From Dentipellis sp. KUC8613 (taxonomy: Eukaryota > Basidiomycota > Agaricomycetes > Russulales > Hericiaceae), in NCBI GenBank assembly GCA_002286715.1, contig NSJX01000086.1, positions 1 through 43,680 of the forward strand: a stretch of DNA of 43,680 nt. The letters run 5' to 3'. Numbering within the stretch: position 1 is the stretch's first letter; each line of letters starts with the position of its first letter. The position numbers and the translations under genes were made by a program. Of this stretch, positions 23,407 to 34,865 are shown in pieces. The notes under the pieces were generated by a model. The model was not told where the DNA came from. It saw nothing but the letters and a program-made list of their open reading frames with translations, and made no database searches.

Positions 23407-24382
23407 AACCGTGAAATGTATGTGGTGCTGAAACTTGATTCAGACGCGTCTCAAATATGTGAGGCAGATATCCCAATGCAGGTCAAAAAATCGAGCCCGT
23501 GCTTGGAGTCTGTGCATCGTTATTCCTGAACTACTGCAGGAAGAAAAGCAGACTTCGCGTTCACGTTGGCAGACTTGTACTTGTCTCGTACGTTCAGCTA
23601 AGGCGCGAAATGCCATACGATGAATTTTCGTGCTGCGGATAATGGACGTGTCGTGTCCGTGATGTACATAGCGTAACAGACACGAGAGGAGGTCCATAGC
23701 CTTATGGCCATTGAAGTTTCTAGTCGGCAGCTTTGACCTCGCGCTGGGTCGAGCGCTCGGAAATACCCGGCTCGGGCGCTAAGTGAACACGCTCCGACGC
23801 AAACCGTAGCAGACTATTCCACTAGCAAACGACGACCTTAGACTCCAGTACTTCAGTCATAGCGACGCTACAGCCTAACTAAGGTGATTGTTTGGGCTCT
23901 ATCCTATCGGATCGTTGAATGTATCCCGGAGGATAGGGCCGTGCGAGCTCCATATTCTCAACCATCGTTATCCAACGCCTATTACCTTGCCCAGTTATCC
24001 TCCAGTGTATCGGACCATGCGTGTCTCGAGGTACGTTTCGTATACGTTCATGAAATTCATCAATTCTATCAAGGCAGGCGCGGTTTGTTTCCTCTGGCAC
24101 ACCGGGCAAGCACGAAATCTTGACAACAGGTCTTGCCAACACAGGATCATGCTCGCCTGACCGTAAGTATCTACGACATCGCTGGTTCAGAAGACTGCCA
24201 AAATAACTATCATCATACCAGGTGAGTGCTGCTTGAAATATCCTCCATGTTTGCAAAATCGACCATCTCTATCGGACGTTCGTATCTGCGAGTCCTTGTC
24301 TGGTAGCTTCTCACCTTTGCAGGTCGGCCGGAACGGAACATGTTCCAAACGACCGAGTACGTCCCCAGCATATGCATCACGA
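23407..24382. other. Intergenic, contains a dispersed repeat
   Basis: No gene supported. It holds one copy of the roughly 100 bp repeat also seen near 38690 (see the repeat entry at 23735). Confidence 0.35.
23735..23835 (+). repeat. Dispersed ~100 bp repeat, copy 1
   Basis: Shares GCGCTCGG..A.ACCCGGC and TCGGGCGCTAA, then GACGCAAACC-like sequence, with 38680-38775 in the same orientation. The core can fold as an imperfect hairpin (GCGCTCG against CGGGCGC) directly before CTAA. Type not determined. Confidence 0.5.
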
Positions 24383-25178
24383 ACGAGCCGCTGACGCCTT
24401 CTGCCCTATCACTACGTACCATAGACGCTCAGATGAAGGCGAATCATCGATGCGCGTGGCTCACGTGCATCCCGTCTTCTCACGAATAAAGTTTCAGGGT
24501 GAATGCAGACTCTACTTGCTGGCCGTCCACTCTCGCCATATCTCCACAGTCCTGTGCCTTGAAGACATCATATCGATGATTCGAAAGCAGTAGCAGTTGT
24601 ACGTCGTCGTTTCCTCAAGCTAGCTTTGAGTAATCTTCTTACAAACCTTATGCTGATTTCTCGCGCGTCTAGTGTACGCTCACTACTTCGCCCGACTCCG
24701 ACATGCCAGCACATGGCGCGCGCATATATAGCAGCTACGTAGCACTACGTACAGCGTCCAATCATTCGATGTCTACCCCTACATATTAGGAATATGCAGT
24801 ATGTTGTCCAAGGATACCATCGTGGCGAAAAGAAGCTCGATGGTTAGCAGGTAAGCAGCTCCTGAACCTTCTCTTCTCAGAAAGCTAACTTCGTCTGGCG
24901 ATTAATAGGTTTCTGTAGCGGTCGACCTGCTCAAGCTTCTGGGGACGTCGCACGCGCACGGGGCTCGTGCTCTGGTCGCTCGGTATCGGCCTGGGGGCGT
25001 CTTCCCACAAGGACCAGGATACTTTCGTATAAGATGGCACGAAGGCGACTTCAGATGCTCGTAGGGTCCCGCTTTTCGCCCTCACCCTCTCGCACTTCAA
25101 CTCTCACCCTTCAAGGTTAGTTGTCGCCGATGTCAGATAATCGTTGACTTACTGACTGGCCTCCAAGTTTCTCTGACA
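24383..25178 (+). promoter_or_regulatory. Promoter and spliced leader of L5
   Basis: Homologous to the regions before L7 and L1. It contains a CACGTG E-box (about 24462), a TATATA box at 24725-24730, and two leader introns: one from the GTAAGC donor near 24851 to about 24908, and one from GTTAGT near 25115 to the CCAAG acceptor near 25167. The leader carries a short open frame (AVDLLKLLGTSHAHG, ending FRCS) that stays open in all three copies, and an overlapping ATG (MARRRLQ). In L5 only, that ATG is in frame with MQTP across the second leader intron. Confidence 0.55.
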
Positions 25179-27629
25179 ATGCAGACACCTTTTTATCTTA
25201 GCAATCAACATGACCCAGCTTCTGCGCACAGCGCACCACAGTTTCGGCCGTAAGTATACATCGTCTTGTCTGTGGGCATGTCATCTGGTTACCGACGCGA
25301 CCCACCCCGTAGCCAAGTTTCTCGTCCATCCACCGACCCTTATGCAACTCGTCAAACCGACTATACGCAACAGCCGACGAGAGAGATATGCTATTCTGTG
25401 CCGCAGAGCAGCTACCAACAACATCCCGGCCATCGCAGGCTTCCAGCCACTCCGTACACGCCGGCGCCTGCCCTGCCCTCGCACCCCCAGGGGTCGGCTG
25501 GGTCATATGTAGGAGAGAACGCTCTTTCTAACCAAAGCGTGCCTCAGAGTTCAAGTCAGCTGTAAGTCTTGATTACAAATTGTTTCGAGGCGTAACTCTG
25601 ACTGGCACGAATGTAGATCAGCATCTCGTTCGGGCTCGTCTTATGACCCTGCTCTGAACGATGCATATCTTCAATTTCTCAATAACGATGGAGCAGATAT
25701 GCCACTCCCGGAAGACCAGCCTCGAGAAGGGCCTGCGCAGCATGTGCCGATAGGTGCTTCTACAGCAATGGCCCCGCCCTCACGCCCTCCGTCCCTTCGG
25801 CGGCCTTTGCACTCTGCTTCAAGATCTCGTCCATCTTCCTCAGCGTCGTCGATGGTGTCTCTACGGCTCGCGTCGAAGGCTAACCCTGCGCCTTCAATCA
25901 CCTCACCAGTACATGCGACGCCGACGTTCTCTTCACCAACACAGAAGGTCAGCGACACATCCTCTTCGTCAACCAGTGGTGCACTCTGGGACCCAGCATC
26001 GACGTTCATCGCACCCTCGTCTACATCGTCTGACGCTCCAGGTCTTGTGCGGACGTCTTCCCTGCCTCGTCCCATTCCTATAACACCTCGCGTGGACGGT
26101 CCCCATGGTGTGTACAATCGAGATGGTGCTCGTGATCGCCATACCCCACTTCAGTCTGCAGGAATGGGTCCGCAGCCACCTTCGTCGTACTTTCAGCCGC
26201 CTCCGCCATCACCAGCAATCATGAACTTTCCTGCATTCCCTCCCGCATGGCACGGCTCATTCCAGGTGCCTGCGATGCCTATGACAGGCTACAGCGACAG
26301 TACCCCGTATCACGCCACCGCAGACAACCGATCTAGCTATCCTCAACAGAGTTCGGACGATTCGTCCGTGTTTCGCTTTTCTGTAGACGACGTAGCGCCG
26401 CCAACAGCTCCGCCGCCTGCAGTGGCCTCCGCTGATGCAACGCCGGCCCAGGGCGCTATTCTGTCAGACAACCAGAACCAGGATCGGCCACAGTCCGTGA
26501 CGAACGCAGAACCACCGTACCAGGGGATGCCTCCGCCGCCCGTGGAAGCGGCACTCTCATACTCTCCTTTTGGGTCCTTTCCGCAGACGGGTCTATTGAT
26601 GCCCGCGGGAGGCTGTCTTCATATAAGAAGCCGGATCCCGCAGAACCAATCCGTAGCGTTCACTGTCCGTCCGGATTCTCTTACGCCGCAGTCCTCGCGA
26701 GTCGGCGCAAACACTACAGCATCGCTTCCTGGGTTGTCACAACTATCTTCCCGCACGCCCAGTCGTCAGATCACCGGAACGAGCGCGGTATTTCGGATCC
26801 CTGCTGCACCTCCGAAGCCGGAGAAGCGCAAAGCCTCCGCATCCCCTCCTAGCGACGCTACGCAAGCCAAGGCGCCGACCAAACGCGCGAGCAAGCGGAC
26901 CAACACGAGCAGGGACGAGGCGGCGGAGCCCAGCGCTGTTCCAGAAGATCCCATTCAGGAGGCTCCTTTCTTGCCAGTCGAGTCGCCGGCGAACGCGCAT
27001 GTCAGGAGACTGCGAGAAGCACGTAGGGCACGGCGGTTCCGGGAGTTGTATGCTGAGGTCGTCACAGAGTTGTCATCGCCGAGGATGGACAGGAACCCGA
27101 GCGACGACGAGGTGCTGAGATCGGGTACGCCAGATTTTTTCTTATGTGGACGTGCTGGCATATAACTGAGGCGCTTCTGTTGGTAGCCAAGAACGTGGTA
27201 CATGAATTGAAGGAGGCGAATGGCGAACTGAAGCAGAGACAGCGGGAACTCGAATCTCAGTTGCAGATGGCAACTGCTAAATCGGACAGCTTGCAGCAAG
27301 ACCTGTATGATGCGAAACGGTGGAAAGAAAACGCTCTCCGCACCTTCCAAACTATGAAGTATGGATCTGAGCAGATGACAGAGAAGCTGCAAGAGTGTAC
27401 GGTGCAGAAGCGCCGCCTAACAGACAAGTTGCAGGAAATTTGGGGTGAGTTGGAAAGAATGAAAATCCAGTCACAGGTCGAAATGCAAGAGAAGGAAGAA
27501 AGCAAAGCTCACGCATCGGAGAACAAGGACAAAGCCTTACGACTCACAGCCGAGAAGCATCAGCTAGATGACGAAATTAGGTCCATGAAGGCTGAGTTGC
27601 AATGGTACCGGAGTCATAATCCCACATGA
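25179..27629 (+). CDS. L5: long disordered/coiled-coil protein, 756 aa
   Basis: Function unknown. Exons 25179-25249, 25313-25561, 25617-27124 and 27187-27629 (71 + 249 + 1508 + 443 nt; phases 2, 2, 1). The first two exons give a short polar N-terminus with SAHSAPQ and a tract ending SVPQSSSQL. The 1.5 kb exon 3 starts SASRSGSSYDPALNDAYL and is Ser/Pro-rich and probably disordered. EKRKASASPP near residue 510 and KRASKR form a basic, nuclear-type patch. RRFRELYAEVVTELSSPRMDR and PSDDEVLRS close the exon. Residues about 610-756 form a long coiled coil (AKNVVHELKEANGELKQ; MTEKLQECTVQKRR) ending AELQWYRSHNPT. The stop lies 76 bp from that of the convergent S5. It is intact and the cleanest member of the L1/L5/L7 group; an N-terminal extension of about 30 residues from the leader ATG is possible. 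Confidence 0.85.
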
Positions 27630-27705
27630 TTTTATAGAACATTTGTACGAGGAATGCATATAAAGCTTCAATTCTACTACGTCGTTCGATGACTGAGCAC
27701 ATGGA

Positions 27706-28396
27706 TCATCTCAGGCCAGCGCGTCGATTCGCTCGTCGAGCCTCACGGTACTCTACCTGGGCTTCATGGAGCTGTTGATCCTGGGCTTTGCTAAGCCGTC
27801 GGTATTCAATGGCCTTCCGGTCGCTTTCTTCATACATTTCGGCAAGCTCCTTTATGATCTGGTCGCACTTATCGACCCCTCTTGTCACTCGTTCCTGGAA
27901 TTCTTTGTCCTCTTTGGCTGCGTTTTCCATGGCGTCCTTCATCTTTTGTTGCAATTGGTTGGCATCTTTCATACACATGTCAGTACCCTTAAGCATGCTA
28001 TATAGATCAGACATACCTTCCCCGAAGTCTCTCCAGAAATCGCGGAGGCCCTGAGCGCCTTCGTCGGATCTGCGGCATATAGCCTCAGACTCTTTCAATA
28101 TTCGTTGTGTTTCGTCGTCAACACCATGCTAAACTGTTATGAGGATCACGTCTAGACATATCATGCGCATGACGCACCCGTCGCGAAATCACGCCCTCAG
28201 CGCCCTTGCCACGAGAGTTACCTTTCACCGGATAGGTGGTCGGCACGGCACGCTTAGGGGTTGGCTTGTACACCCCTGGCCTTGAAAATACCGGCAGAGA
28301 GCCCTTCGGAGGCACCTTCGGGCGTCGGCGAACAACGACAGGCGAAGTGTTTGCAGAGCGAACTGTATAACTGGGAAAGAAATTGGGAGTGGCCAT
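27706..28396 (-). CDS. S5: short coiled-coil protein convergent with L5, 213 aa
   Basis: Function unknown. Exons 28396-28178 and 28128-27706 on the minus strand, with a 49 nt phase-0 intron. Start MATPNFF matches the S6 start. The N-terminal 73 residues are basic and Pro-rich (VVVRRRPKVPPKGSLP; YKPTPKRAVP), like a nuclear or nucleic-acid-binding tail. The second exon has FWRDFGEGMSDLYSMLKG followed by a charged coil (NQLQQKMKDAMEN; RKAIEYRRLSKAQDQQ) and ends REARRANRRAGLR, also the end of S6 and S7. A 51 nt in-frame stretch beginning GTATGT, with a TACTGAC branch-like site and AAAG end, could be an alternatively spliced intron, which would give 196 aa. The stop lies 76 bp from that of L5. Confidence 0.8.
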
Positions 28397-28547
28397 TGGC
28401 ACAGTATAACACCGATTGAATGACTTTGACTGTATGAAGCGAACGTCAAGTTTGGATAGTCCATCGGGGGCGCAGGCTGAACAAGGACTGCATACCTTCG
28501 AGACCAGGAAAAATGCGAGGCCTGTAGCTGCATGCAAAAGGGCTCCA

Positions 28548-28560
28548 TCATATATGTATG
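28548..28560 (-). promoter_or_regulatory. TATA box of S5
   Basis: Minus-strand ACATATATGATG about 155 bp upstream of the S5 start codon, matching the position of the S6 box. Confidence 0.5.
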
Positions 28561-28754
28561 AAGTTTCCTGTTGGAGGACAAGGGGAAGCCCATAGCAGAA
28601 CAAGGTAACTCACTGCATAAGTTTTGGCAATTCTCTGGTTTGCCATGGTTGCTAGGTAGATACAGAGGTTTCTTACTGAGGTCCTTTGGCGACGATTAAA
28701 ATACGAGCGGAGCCTTGTTCCCAAACCGGACACGAGCGTCATCTTCTAGGGTTT

Positions 28755-29400
28755 TCATTGTCCACCTTCATGCTGCCGCACGATCGTCGTGCTGGGAACA
28801 AGGGTAGGTCCTCCCAGAAAATACTCATTTTCTATTGCAGCCAACAAGTTCAGTGCATTATAGTGACACGCATCGAATAACTTACAGATCATTGCCCACA
28901 TCCGGTCGAGGCTCTCCGCTACGAGTTTGCCACTGTGTCCAGCGCAAGTACTTTGCAGAATGCGATGCATTCGGTGAAGTAACTGAGAGTGAGTATACTG
29001 GAGAAGAAAGGATAAACATAGAGGAAGATGTTGTAGTCAGACTCAGAGGACTTGGATGTGCCGGTGTTCATGAGCGGGCCGGTGCCCTCCGTGGGCGCTA
29101 GTTCCTCAACACGATTCGATACGGGCGCCAACCAAACCACACCAGAGCCACTAACGATGAGCATCATTGAACTCGACTCCTCTAATTCCCTCCGATTCAT
29201 AGCTCGAACTTCAGCGAGTTTCGACTCTATGGCATTGAATATAAGCTCTTCCCTTCCGTCAACTCCAAGAGACTCCCAGCACGGGCTTAGACCAGTACAA
29301 ACTCGCCAACTATCCCTGCAAATGCCCAGGGACCCGCATATTGAATGAAGTACCTATCGTACATATCAAACAAGGATTTGACCGTGCTAACGACCTGAAG
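28755..29400 (-). CDS. E1: probable gene with membrane segment behind S5, boundaries uncertain
   Basis: Function unknown. An exon beginning after a TTCAG acceptor near 29393 reads VVSTVKSLFDMYDR. A following exon reads REELIFNAIESKLAEVRAMNRRELEESSS, then a hydrophobic segment MMLIVSGSGVVWLAP suggesting a membrane anchor, then LAPTEGTGPLMNTG. A downstream exon contains HRILQSTCAGHSGKLVAESLDRMWAMI before a GTAAGT donor, and a last piece ends TTIVRQHEGG. Several donor and acceptor choices are possible in this area (one candidate intron is only 38 nt), and the 5' end was not found. The matching position behind S6 holds a similar 3' end (TTIVRRHEVG). It transcribes the same way as S5. I am sure of coding character only for the central exon. 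Confidence 0.35.
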
Positions 29401-29667
29401 CAGTATCAGAGACCTACGCTAGTAGGTGTTAACGCTTGATACACCGTCCCACGGACGAGCCTCATAGGTTACATTCACGAGACGACATCATGTTCCACGT
29501 TAGGCTCAAAGCTTTGTGTCAAGCATATGTAGCAGAAGAGCCATGCAAATCCTGAGCCAACACCCGCAGGTATTTTGCGAGTCACCTTTCGGCTCGTCCT
29601 TCCAGACAATACCAGCGTATTTCGCCCAGCATACCTCTTCAGGATGAAGTCAGGTCGCTAATCCACT

Positions 29668-31330
29668 ATGCCAACTCCTGTGTCGCTATTGGTGGACAAA
29701 CGACATGATGCAGCTTCTGCGCCCAGCACACCTCAGTCTCGGCCGTGAGTATCATTTATTTCTATTACCGTGTGCCGCTTGGCAACTGACACGGCATGGC
29801 ACATAGCCATGATCCTCCTCTCTCTACGGATCCTTATGCGCTCAATTGGACTGGCCATTCGCAGTAGACGGCGGTCGACATACGCTATGCGGCGCCGCGG
29901 AGCAGCTACCAGCAGCATCCCCCGCAACTCACGCCTTCAGTCACCCTGTACACACTTGCTCTGCCTTTGTACTCTCTCAGTGTAGTCAGTCAACCTGTCA
30001 GAAACGACATGCTGTTCACTACACATGAATCTGATTATTTGAGCCAGCCGTAAGTCTCCTTCGTCCCTCCGTTACAGACCGCACATCTCAAGTGGCACCA
30101 TGATCTGAGGGTCGGGTTTCGTGCAAACTCAGGTCATGATCCCGCTTGAAATCAAACACATCTTCAATGTTCAATGACAATGGATTGCAGTCGCCAAACA
30201 ATCGACAGCAAGATGCGACTCGTCGCCATTTGGAAGGCCAATCTGCAGGAGGCCCGGTGCAATCTACGCCGTTTGGCGTTTCTCAAGCAATTGCGCCACC
30301 CTGAGGCTCGCCACCCGCATCGTCTCGACGACCTCCGTCCCATTCGGCCGTCTCAAGCAGCCCATTGTCGGTGTCGTTGTCGGGTGCCCTCCGCCTGTCT
30401 TCGAAAGCAGATAGCCAAATTCCCTCGACACCCACAGTGGATGATAGAGAAATTGCTCGTAGTTGCCCAACCCCGCTTTGCCCTGCAGGGACGGCTTTAC
30501 AGCTATCCTAGGCCTCGTCGTACTTTCGGCCACTTCTGCCCTCGCCAACAATGTCGACTAGCGACGCGACGCAAGTCAAAACGCAGACCAGACACACGGT
30601 CAAGCGGACAAACAAGGGCAAGGGCCAGGCGACGGGGCCCAGCGCCGGGCCCGGAGACACTGTCGAAGAGGTTTCTACCTTACCGGGGGAGCCGCCGGCG
30701 GCCGCGCATGCCAGGAGACTGAAAGACGCACGCAGGGCTCGGCATTTTCGGGAGTTGTACGCTGAAGTCGACACAGCGCTGTCGTCGCCCAGGATGAACA
30801 GGAACACCAGCGACGACGATGTACTGACGTTGGGTACGTCGATTTCCATTTCATGGATGCGCCGGCGTACAGCTGAGGTGCTTCGATTCATAGTAAAGAT
30901 TGTGGTTCAGTGACTGGAAGAGGAATTTGGCGAACCTTAGCAGACCGAGCAGATCAGTTGCAGAAGATGGATAGATGCTGATTTGCAGGCTTCACAGCAG
31001 GAACTGAACGAGAGGAAACGATGGGAAGAACATACCCACCTCAACCTTCAAACAACGAGGCACGGATTATGGCAGGCAGAAGGGAAGATAGGAAGACTTA
31101 GCGCAGAGAATGGCGGCCTACTGGTCGAGTTGCAGGGGGAAAGCGGTTAGTCGGAAAGAACTAAGATCATGTTGCGAACCAGAACACAAAAGAAAGAAGA
31201 AAGCGATGCTCAAGCGCGGTGGAACGGGGGAAAAGCCGAACAGTTCAGCATCGCGAAGCTGCAGCTAGAGCGCGAGCTTCGATCCGTGAAAGCTGAGTTG
31301 CAACGGTATCAGACTCACCATCCCACTTGA
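29668..31330 (+). pseudogene. Dead L6: decayed L5/L7-type gene
   Basis: The exon plan of the L1/L5/L7 group is still visible. A first exon at 29668-29744 ends in the same SAPSTPQSRP context and GTGAGT donor. The second exon follows after CATAG with DPYALNWTGHSQ, then an in-frame TAG at 29865-29867. The third exon starts GHDPA followed by TGA, loses a base near 30170, and lacks about half of the disordered region. A stretch from SDATQVKTQTRHTVKRTNKG to RHFRELYAEVDTALSSPRM and SDDDVL (30555-30830) is well preserved. The KRKAS patch is lost. The coil exon has a TGA early (where L5 has GAA) and an internal TAG, but keeps the C-terminal KAELQRYQTHHPT. At least four disabling changes make a functional product unlikely. 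Its convergent partner S6 is intact. Confidence 0.8.
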
Positions 31331-31401
31331 TCCTATAGAGTACTTATATTGTACAAGGAATGCATGCTAGTTTCAATTTTACTACCTCGTTCAATAAGAC
31401 A

Positions 31402-32089
31402 TCATCTCAGGCCTGCGCGTCGACCATCTCGTCTAAGCTCACGGTACTCCATCCGGACTTCGTGGTATTCCTGAGCCTGGAGTTTGCTAATTCGCCGGTG
31501 TTCAATGGCCTTCCGTTCGCTTTCTTCACACATTTCGGCAATCTCCTTTTTGATCTGGCGGAACTCACTCATTTCTCTTGTCCATCGTTCCTGGAATTCT
31601 TTGTCCTCTTTGTCTGCATTTTCCATGGCGTCCTTCATCTTTTGTTGCAATTGGTTGGCATCTTTTATACACACGTCAGTACCCTTAAGCATGCTGTATA
31701 GATCAGACATACCTTCCGTGAAGTCTCTCCAGTCGAGGATGCGCTGGGCACCTTCACACAATTCGTGGCGTAAGGCCTTAGACCGGTTCAGCAGTTCAGT
31801 GTCGTCCTCATCATCAGACTGGTATGCTGAATGAGTTCCGTCTCCAAAAAGAATGATACATATGACGTACCTGGCACGAAAGCAAACCCTCAGCGCCCTT
31901 ACTGCGAGTTTTACCTTTCACCGGATAGGTGGTCGGAACGGCACGCCTAGGGTTTGGCCTGTACACCCCCGGCCTTGAAAATATCGGTAGAGAGCCTTTC
32001 GGACGCTCCTTCGGGCGTCGGCGAACAACGACCGGCGACCCGTTTGCAGAGCGAACTGTAGAACTGGGAAAGGGATTGAGTGTGGTCAT
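31402..32089 (-). CDS. S6: short coiled-coil protein, intact partner of dead L6, 211 aa
   Basis: Function unknown. Exons 32089-31871 and 31818-31402 on the minus strand. The first exon is 219 nt, identical in length and nearly so in sequence to that of S5 (VVVRRRPKERPKGSLP; YRPNPRRAVPTTYPVKG). The acceptor CATACCAG keeps the frame: SDDEDDTELLNRSKALR, then DWRDFTEGMSDLYSMLKG, a charged coil (NQLQQKMKDAMENADKED; ERKAIEHRRISKLQ) and the shared end REL-RRDGRRAGLR. The 51 nt GTATGT...AAAG in-frame intron candidate is also present. No stop or frameshift, despite the ruin of the facing L6, whose stop lies about 70 bp away. Confidence 0.78.
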
Positions 32090-32221
32090 CTGCGCGGTAA
32101 AACACCGATTCAATGGCTTTCACTGTATGAAGCGAACGTCAATGCCAAGGGCGCGCAGACTGAGCGAGGAATGCATACCTTCGAGATGGAGTCTCTTTAG
32201 CTGCATGGCAGAGAAAGGTGT

Positions 32222-32234
32222 CGCATATATAGCG
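32222..32234 (-). promoter_or_regulatory. TATA box of S6
   Basis: Minus-strand CGCTATATATGCG about 140 bp upstream of the S6 start codon. Confidence 0.5.
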
Positions 32235-32430
32235 AACTACTCGTTGGAAGACAAAGGAAAGGGGCGGACGGGTGAAAGACGCTAAGATACCCGCAACAGA
32301 ACAAGGTAACTTACCTTAGGAACCCTCTATGATACTGGAAACTCTCATGGTCGCTATGGAAACAAAAGCACGTTCTGAAAGTTCGATGGCAGTGGGAGAG
32401 GCCTTGTAGTAAGACCGTGATGAACGCCCC

Positions 32431-32466
32431 CCTTGTTCCCAAGCAAGGCAAAGGTTTTGTCTTCTA
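32431..32466 (-). promoter_or_regulatory. Shared upstream element of S genes (S6 copy)
   Basis: CCTTGTTCCC and GTCTTCTA start 28 bp apart here. Equivalent pairs occur at 28713/28741 (S5), 19113/19141 (S4) and, slightly altered, 13829/13854 (S3b), always on the plus strand upstream of a minus-strand S gene. It could be a regulatory or leader element. In gene orientation the segment can also be read as LED-x(6-8)-NKG, so a relic coding exon is possible. Confidence 0.4.
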
Positions 32467-32956
32467 GCGCTTTCGTCATCCAACTTCATGCCGCCGCACA
32501 ATCGTCGTGTTTGAGCATGTATAAAATCTAGCATTAGATGACAGATGTTTCATCACTCTGAATAGAGTGGAACGAAGTAGCTATTTCCTAGCAAAAGACT
32601 TACGGATTACTACCCGCACCAGAGATTCATCAACAATGAGGCAGGTGGGGTATGCTCGAGAGCGAGTGACGCCGGTGAGAGTCTACAGATGCTAGTGGAC
32701 GTACAGCCGTAGGAATTGAGGAGGTGCTTTGACACGAGTCTTGCACGGACCGACGATCCCGCAAGACCGCTCTTCAGTGCTAGGTCCAAGTGCAACGTGA
32801 AGCGCATGAACATTCGCTCATCAGATGGAACCATGTGTAGTGTGACAGTGACATGAAGGGAAGGCCTCAAAGACACCCAAGCTACAGTAAATCGGGTTGA
32901 GCCATGAGCGATGTGGGTGGAATTACTGAGTATGACGGTACTCACCGGCGCCGTCC

Positions 32957-33281
32957 ACCAGTACCTCTTAGTCTTGATATCGGCTTAGGCCCGTGTATAG
33001 GGGGGCATATGCAGCCCTAAGTCGCTTACTACGGCGGAATAGGGCGCCCACACGGGCCAGCCCGCGCGTGGCCTTCCCGATCGGGAAGAGCCTGCCTGTC
33101 TCCTCCCTGCTGCGTCGGACTGGCCCAACCAGCCCACACCTATTCCCCGAATGAGAAGTTTTCACTATGTCGTGCGCCCCGACGCCCAGAGAGCCCGCTG
33201 CCTCTTCTAGAACAGGAAATCATACGTGTTTCGTGCGCCCCGACGCCCAGCGAGCCCATCCCGTCTTCCCGTTCGGGAAGG
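32957..33281 (+). repeat. Left terminal inverted repeat of the MULE-type element
   Basis: Inverted copy of 34866-35195. It contains palindromes of the type TTCCCGATCGGGAA (near 33079) and TTCCCGTTCGGGAA (near 33267). Confidence 0.88.
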
Positions 33282-34743
33282 CGCGCCCCTCAGCGTCCCG
33301 TCCCGCCCCCAACGACGGTGACGCTCCCTCCCGCGTCCCGCCCCTTCTCTTCTGTGTATTACGAGAACTATCTATGTACATAGTCACCTTTTCATTGTGC
33401 AATCAATAGAATCACCTTTTTGTGATCAGGAGAAGACGGGCCGTGTTCAGCATTACCGATAGATTGTATCACTGAGTCGGAGGTGTGTATTTGCATTACA
33501 AAGACATAGGAATAAAATAAAACATACAGCAGTCGCCTACTGCACCACTGCATACATATTTGCTTATCACTTTCCACACAGGCGGCAGGTAGTGTGGTCG
33601 AGATAGTGCGGGAACAGCGGAATTGCGGTGACCGAGCGAACTCTCGACATCTATACCCTGTGTAGATGCATCAAATTGTATTATAAGCAAGATAATAGTA
33701 CTCTGCAACCATAGTTTACCCTTGAAAGTATGTGTCAATTTGATTGGATTTAAAGGACATATCTCTGGCTTTCAATATGCAAATGACTTCCAATTACTAA
33801 TCGCGCGCGAAGCTGTTCCTCCGCTGCATATAATAGTGTATTTGACTATGACGAGCTTCAAATGACTCCAAAAATCGAGATCAGACTCGTATTATCCTGT
33901 ATTCCTATTAAATGGCCATAGAGTTGCTCGAGAGAAAGCTTCGCGACTTGTGCCTTTGCACCGACCAAGAATTCAACCAGTGCTGCACGCTTTTCGATGC
34001 CGCGTCGCGCTTGCATCGCAGCATTCCTACATTTATTGACGGCCAATTGGTATGTTATGCATGCTACACAGCTCTCCCCTACACAAAATCCAGAACATAT
34101 CATCACATATGGTCCACGATCATCCTAAAATATTTCTCTAATTTCAACCAATTTATTTCCTTGAGAACTCTCGGATTGTCCTCTCGCGGAAATTGCCGGG
34201 GCACAGTGTGATCAGGCTCTTATCGGCTCTTCCTCTGACGATTCTGCCACAACAACATATTTCCCGGGGTTCTACAGTTTCAGAAAAACATGGAATTGAA
34301 TGAGATTCCTGTTTGTGTACTATTTTTCCTATTCAGTTACATTTTTATTCACACCCACAGACGAGTCCTTGTCCTGATCTCCCCGGTTCTTCGACCAGAT
34401 CACACAGCAAACAATAGTAAGGCTCAGATAGGATGACAAAGAGGCATGCACCTGGGTCATACAAGCCACAGTGACCTGAGGAATACACATGTGCCGGCGC
34501 CGGTGCAAGGAAAGCATTGACAAGCGCACGCGGAAATGCACGCCGTGGCGCTGTAGGTAGACGATGAGCACAGCACGTGCCGGTGAGAGACATCATTGGC
34601 GACTGCACCTCCGATAGTGACGGGATACTCAGCTGGACAAAGGGCACCAGTAGACACCCTGAGACATACACACCATCCCGAAATGTGCGGCGGGACGGGA
34701 CGATGAGGGGGGGCGCGCAGGGGCGCACTCTCCTGAACAGGAA

Positions 34744-34768
34744 GGCGGGCGGGCGGGCGGGCTGGGCG
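34744..34768 (+). repeat. GGGC simple repeat
   Basis: Five consecutive GGGC units inside the MULE-type element, able to form a G-quadruplex. Confidence 0.6.
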
Positions 34769-34865
34769 TCGGCATACACAACATACGGGGTGCATCCTCC
34801 TTTGGGAAGAAGTCGGGGGTTGGCTGGGCCGAGGGGACCAAGAAATGTACCAGAGAACATGCATA

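Noticed and set aside
25266..25565. Separate small Pro/Gln-rich gene
   Set aside because: It is exon 2 of L5 (and the 40914-41201 frame is exon 2 of L7); phases and the GTAAGT donor join it to exon 3.
32968..33165. 65-codon ORF nearly identical to one at 34987-35184
   Set aside because: Both are translations of the terminal inverted repeat, not genes.
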